In this document: piece after piece, positions 5,961-7,166 of the stretch
Layout of the letters: every line of letters begins with the position of its first letter
Position numbering within the stretch: the stretch's first letter is position 1
From: Acidobacteriota bacterium
Lineage (GTDB): Bacteria > Acidobacteriota > Blastocatellia > Pyrinomonadales > Pyrinomonadaceae
DNA length: 7,166 nt
Reading direction: 5' to 3'
Assembly (NCBI GenBank): GCA_003222935.1
Contig: QHXL01000229.1
Location: 5,566-12,731 of the forward strand
Translations under genes and position numbers: made by a program
Notes under the pieces: generated by a model
What the model saw: only the letters and a program-made list of their open reading frames with translations
What the model was told of the DNA's origin: nothing
The model's database searches: none

Positions 5961-7166
5961 CTACATGGGGTACAACGTCGCAACGAGTGCGTCGCTCTCG
6001 GCGATAGGATCGAGTCCAAGGGCGAGGTCGCGCTGGGCTTCCTTGGCTAACAAGTTGAGCACGCCATCCTCGTCGACGGGACGCGAGAAGAGATAACCCT
6101 GGCCAAATTCGCAGCCGAGCTCTTTGAGCTGTCGATGCTGCTCTTCAGTCTCGATGCCCTCGGCAATAACTTCCATACCGAGATTCTGGGCTAAGGTTGC
6201 AATCGTCTTAACGATCGCATTGTCGTTGTCGGTGGTCATGCGCATGACGAAGGATCGATCAATCTTCAGATAGTTGAGTGGAAAGCGGTGCAGGTAACTC
6301 AACGATGAATAGCCTGTACCGAAGTCGTCGATACTCAACTGCACGCCGATCGATCGCAACTGTTTGAACATCAATGCCGCGGCTTCAGCGTTCTCCATCA
6401 CAACGCTTTCCGTGATCTCGAGTTTTAGGCAATGTGGCGCCAGCTTACTTTGGTCGACAGCGGTCTTAATGCGATCGAGTAAATCTTGCTGTGCAACTTG
6501 TCGTCCCGACAGGTTCACACTCAAGCTAAGCGAACGGTGACTTGGCGAACCGATCTGCCACTCCCGAACTTTTTTGCAAGCTTCCTCCAGAACAAACTGA
6601 CCGATGGGAACGATCAGGCCGGTCTCTTCGGCAACGGGAATAAAATCAGCCGGTGACACAATTCCACGTCGCGGATGATTCCAACGTACCAAAGCTTCAA
6701 AGCCTGCCAGTCGTCCACTCTCCAATGCGACGATTGGTTGATAGTGAATACAAAACTCTTTTCGTTCGACCGCCTGTCGTAGATCACTCTCAAGCTGTAG
6801 TCGTTGGACGGCTCTCGCGTGCATCCCGTGGTCAAACATTTCGTAGCGCGCCTTGCCATTCTCTTTTGCACGATACATGGCGATGTCTGCGTCCCGCAGA
6901 ATGTCTTCAGGACGGTCATAGCCACTCGAACTGAGCGCGATGCCAATGCTCGCAGTAGCAAAAGCCGAGTTGCGATCCAGATTAAATGGCTCGCTCAGTT
7001 CGGCGTGAATTCGTTCCGCGACGCGCACCGCGTCAGTTGTGTCGACAATACCGCTGAGCAGGATTGCAAACTCGTCACCACCGAAGCGGGCGAGTGTATC
7101 TACGGGTCGGAGTGTTCGCTCAAGTCGTTCTGCAAATGCGACGAGAAGCAAATCCCCATGTGTATG
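5961..7166 (-). CDS. GGDEF-EAL c-di-GMP cyclase/phosphodiesterase, 5' end cut off
   Basis: The C-terminal 401 residues of a two-domain enzyme making and degrading the second messenger cyclic di-GMP. The fragment opens in HTHGDLLL, inside the GGDEF domain, so there is no start codon in the window. GGDEF is intact at fragment residues 29-33. An RPVD I-site lies at 20-23, exactly five residues earlier, as needed for product inhibition. The EAL domain follows (~130-375): EAL with Glu157, NLS Asn218, EITES Glu250, DDFGTGYSS with Asp280-Asp281, LKIDRSF Lys301, AEGIET Glu336 and GQGYLFSRP Gln356. All known metal and catalytic positions are present, so both activities look possible. Roughly 60-70 residues of GGDEF and any sensory region lie upstream, outside the window. 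The gene is separated by over 200 bp from the next. Confidence 0.95.
   Translation of the reverse strand, partial: HTHGDLLLVAFAERLERTLRPVDTLARFGGDEFAILLSGIVDTTDAVRVAERIHAELSEPFNLDRNSAFATASIGIALSSSGYDRPEDILRDADIAMYRAKENGKARYEMFDHGMHARAVQRLQLESDLRQAVERKEFCIHYQPIVALESGRLAGFEALVRWNHPRRGIVSPADFIPVAEETGLIVPIGQFVLEEACKKVREWQIGSPSHRSLSLSVNLSGRQVAQQDLLDRIKTAVDQSKLAPHCLKLEITESVVMENAEAAALMFKQLRSIGVQLSIDDFGTGYSSLSYLHRFPLNYLKIDRSFVMRMTTDNDNAIVKTIATLAQNLGMEVIAEGIETEEQHRQLKELGCEFGQGYLFSRPVDEDGVLNLLAKEAQRDLALGLDPIAESDALVATLYPM

Overview
The window holds five genes, all on the minus strand. Two of them, at the window edges, are cut off. The intergenic DNA between them is unusually rich in repeats. Moderate GC, lnt directly followed by prfB, a TolB/FlgO-like TPR protein, and GTAG-headed palindromes suggest a Gram-negative bacterium, probably an Acidobacteriota of the Blastocatellia/Pyrinomonadaceae kind. 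That assignment is inference from style; no marker in the window proves it.

Layout in transcription order, high to low coordinates. (1) 7166-5961: the 3' part of a GGDEF-EAL cyclic-di-GMP enzyme, with both active sites and the allosteric I-site intact. (2) 5960-5739: intergenic, with a large imperfect hairpin just after the EAL stop. (3) 5738-3972: an exported TPR protein with an N-terminal TolB/FlgO-like domain. (4) 3971-3823: intergenic, with a second inverted repeat of the same 'CCACAGAT...CGCAG' family. (5) 3822-3556: a small one-helix NfeD-type OB-fold protein. (6) 3555-2575: nearly 1 kb with no convincing gene. It holds a 15-bp triplet repeat, a perfect 31-bp inverted repeat, two diverged copies of a ~182-bp element about 303 bp apart, and three copies of a GTAGCACAGACTTCAGTCTG palindrome. 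(7) 2574-967: lnt, apolipoprotein N-acyltransferase. (8) 970-1: prfB, release factor 2, with a classic programmed +1 frameshift. Its start overlaps the lnt stop by four bases.

lnt and prfB are clearly one translationally coupled unit. The other genes look separately placed, since repeats and gaps of 130 bp or more separate them. Functionally the window mixes envelope lipoprotein maturation, translation termination, an envelope TPR protein, a membrane OB-fold protein and c-di-GMP turnover, and it does not form one pathway. I found no undescribed protein system. The most unusual material is the repeat block at 2774-3550, which looks like a REP/BIME-type landscape with an additional unidentified duplicated element.
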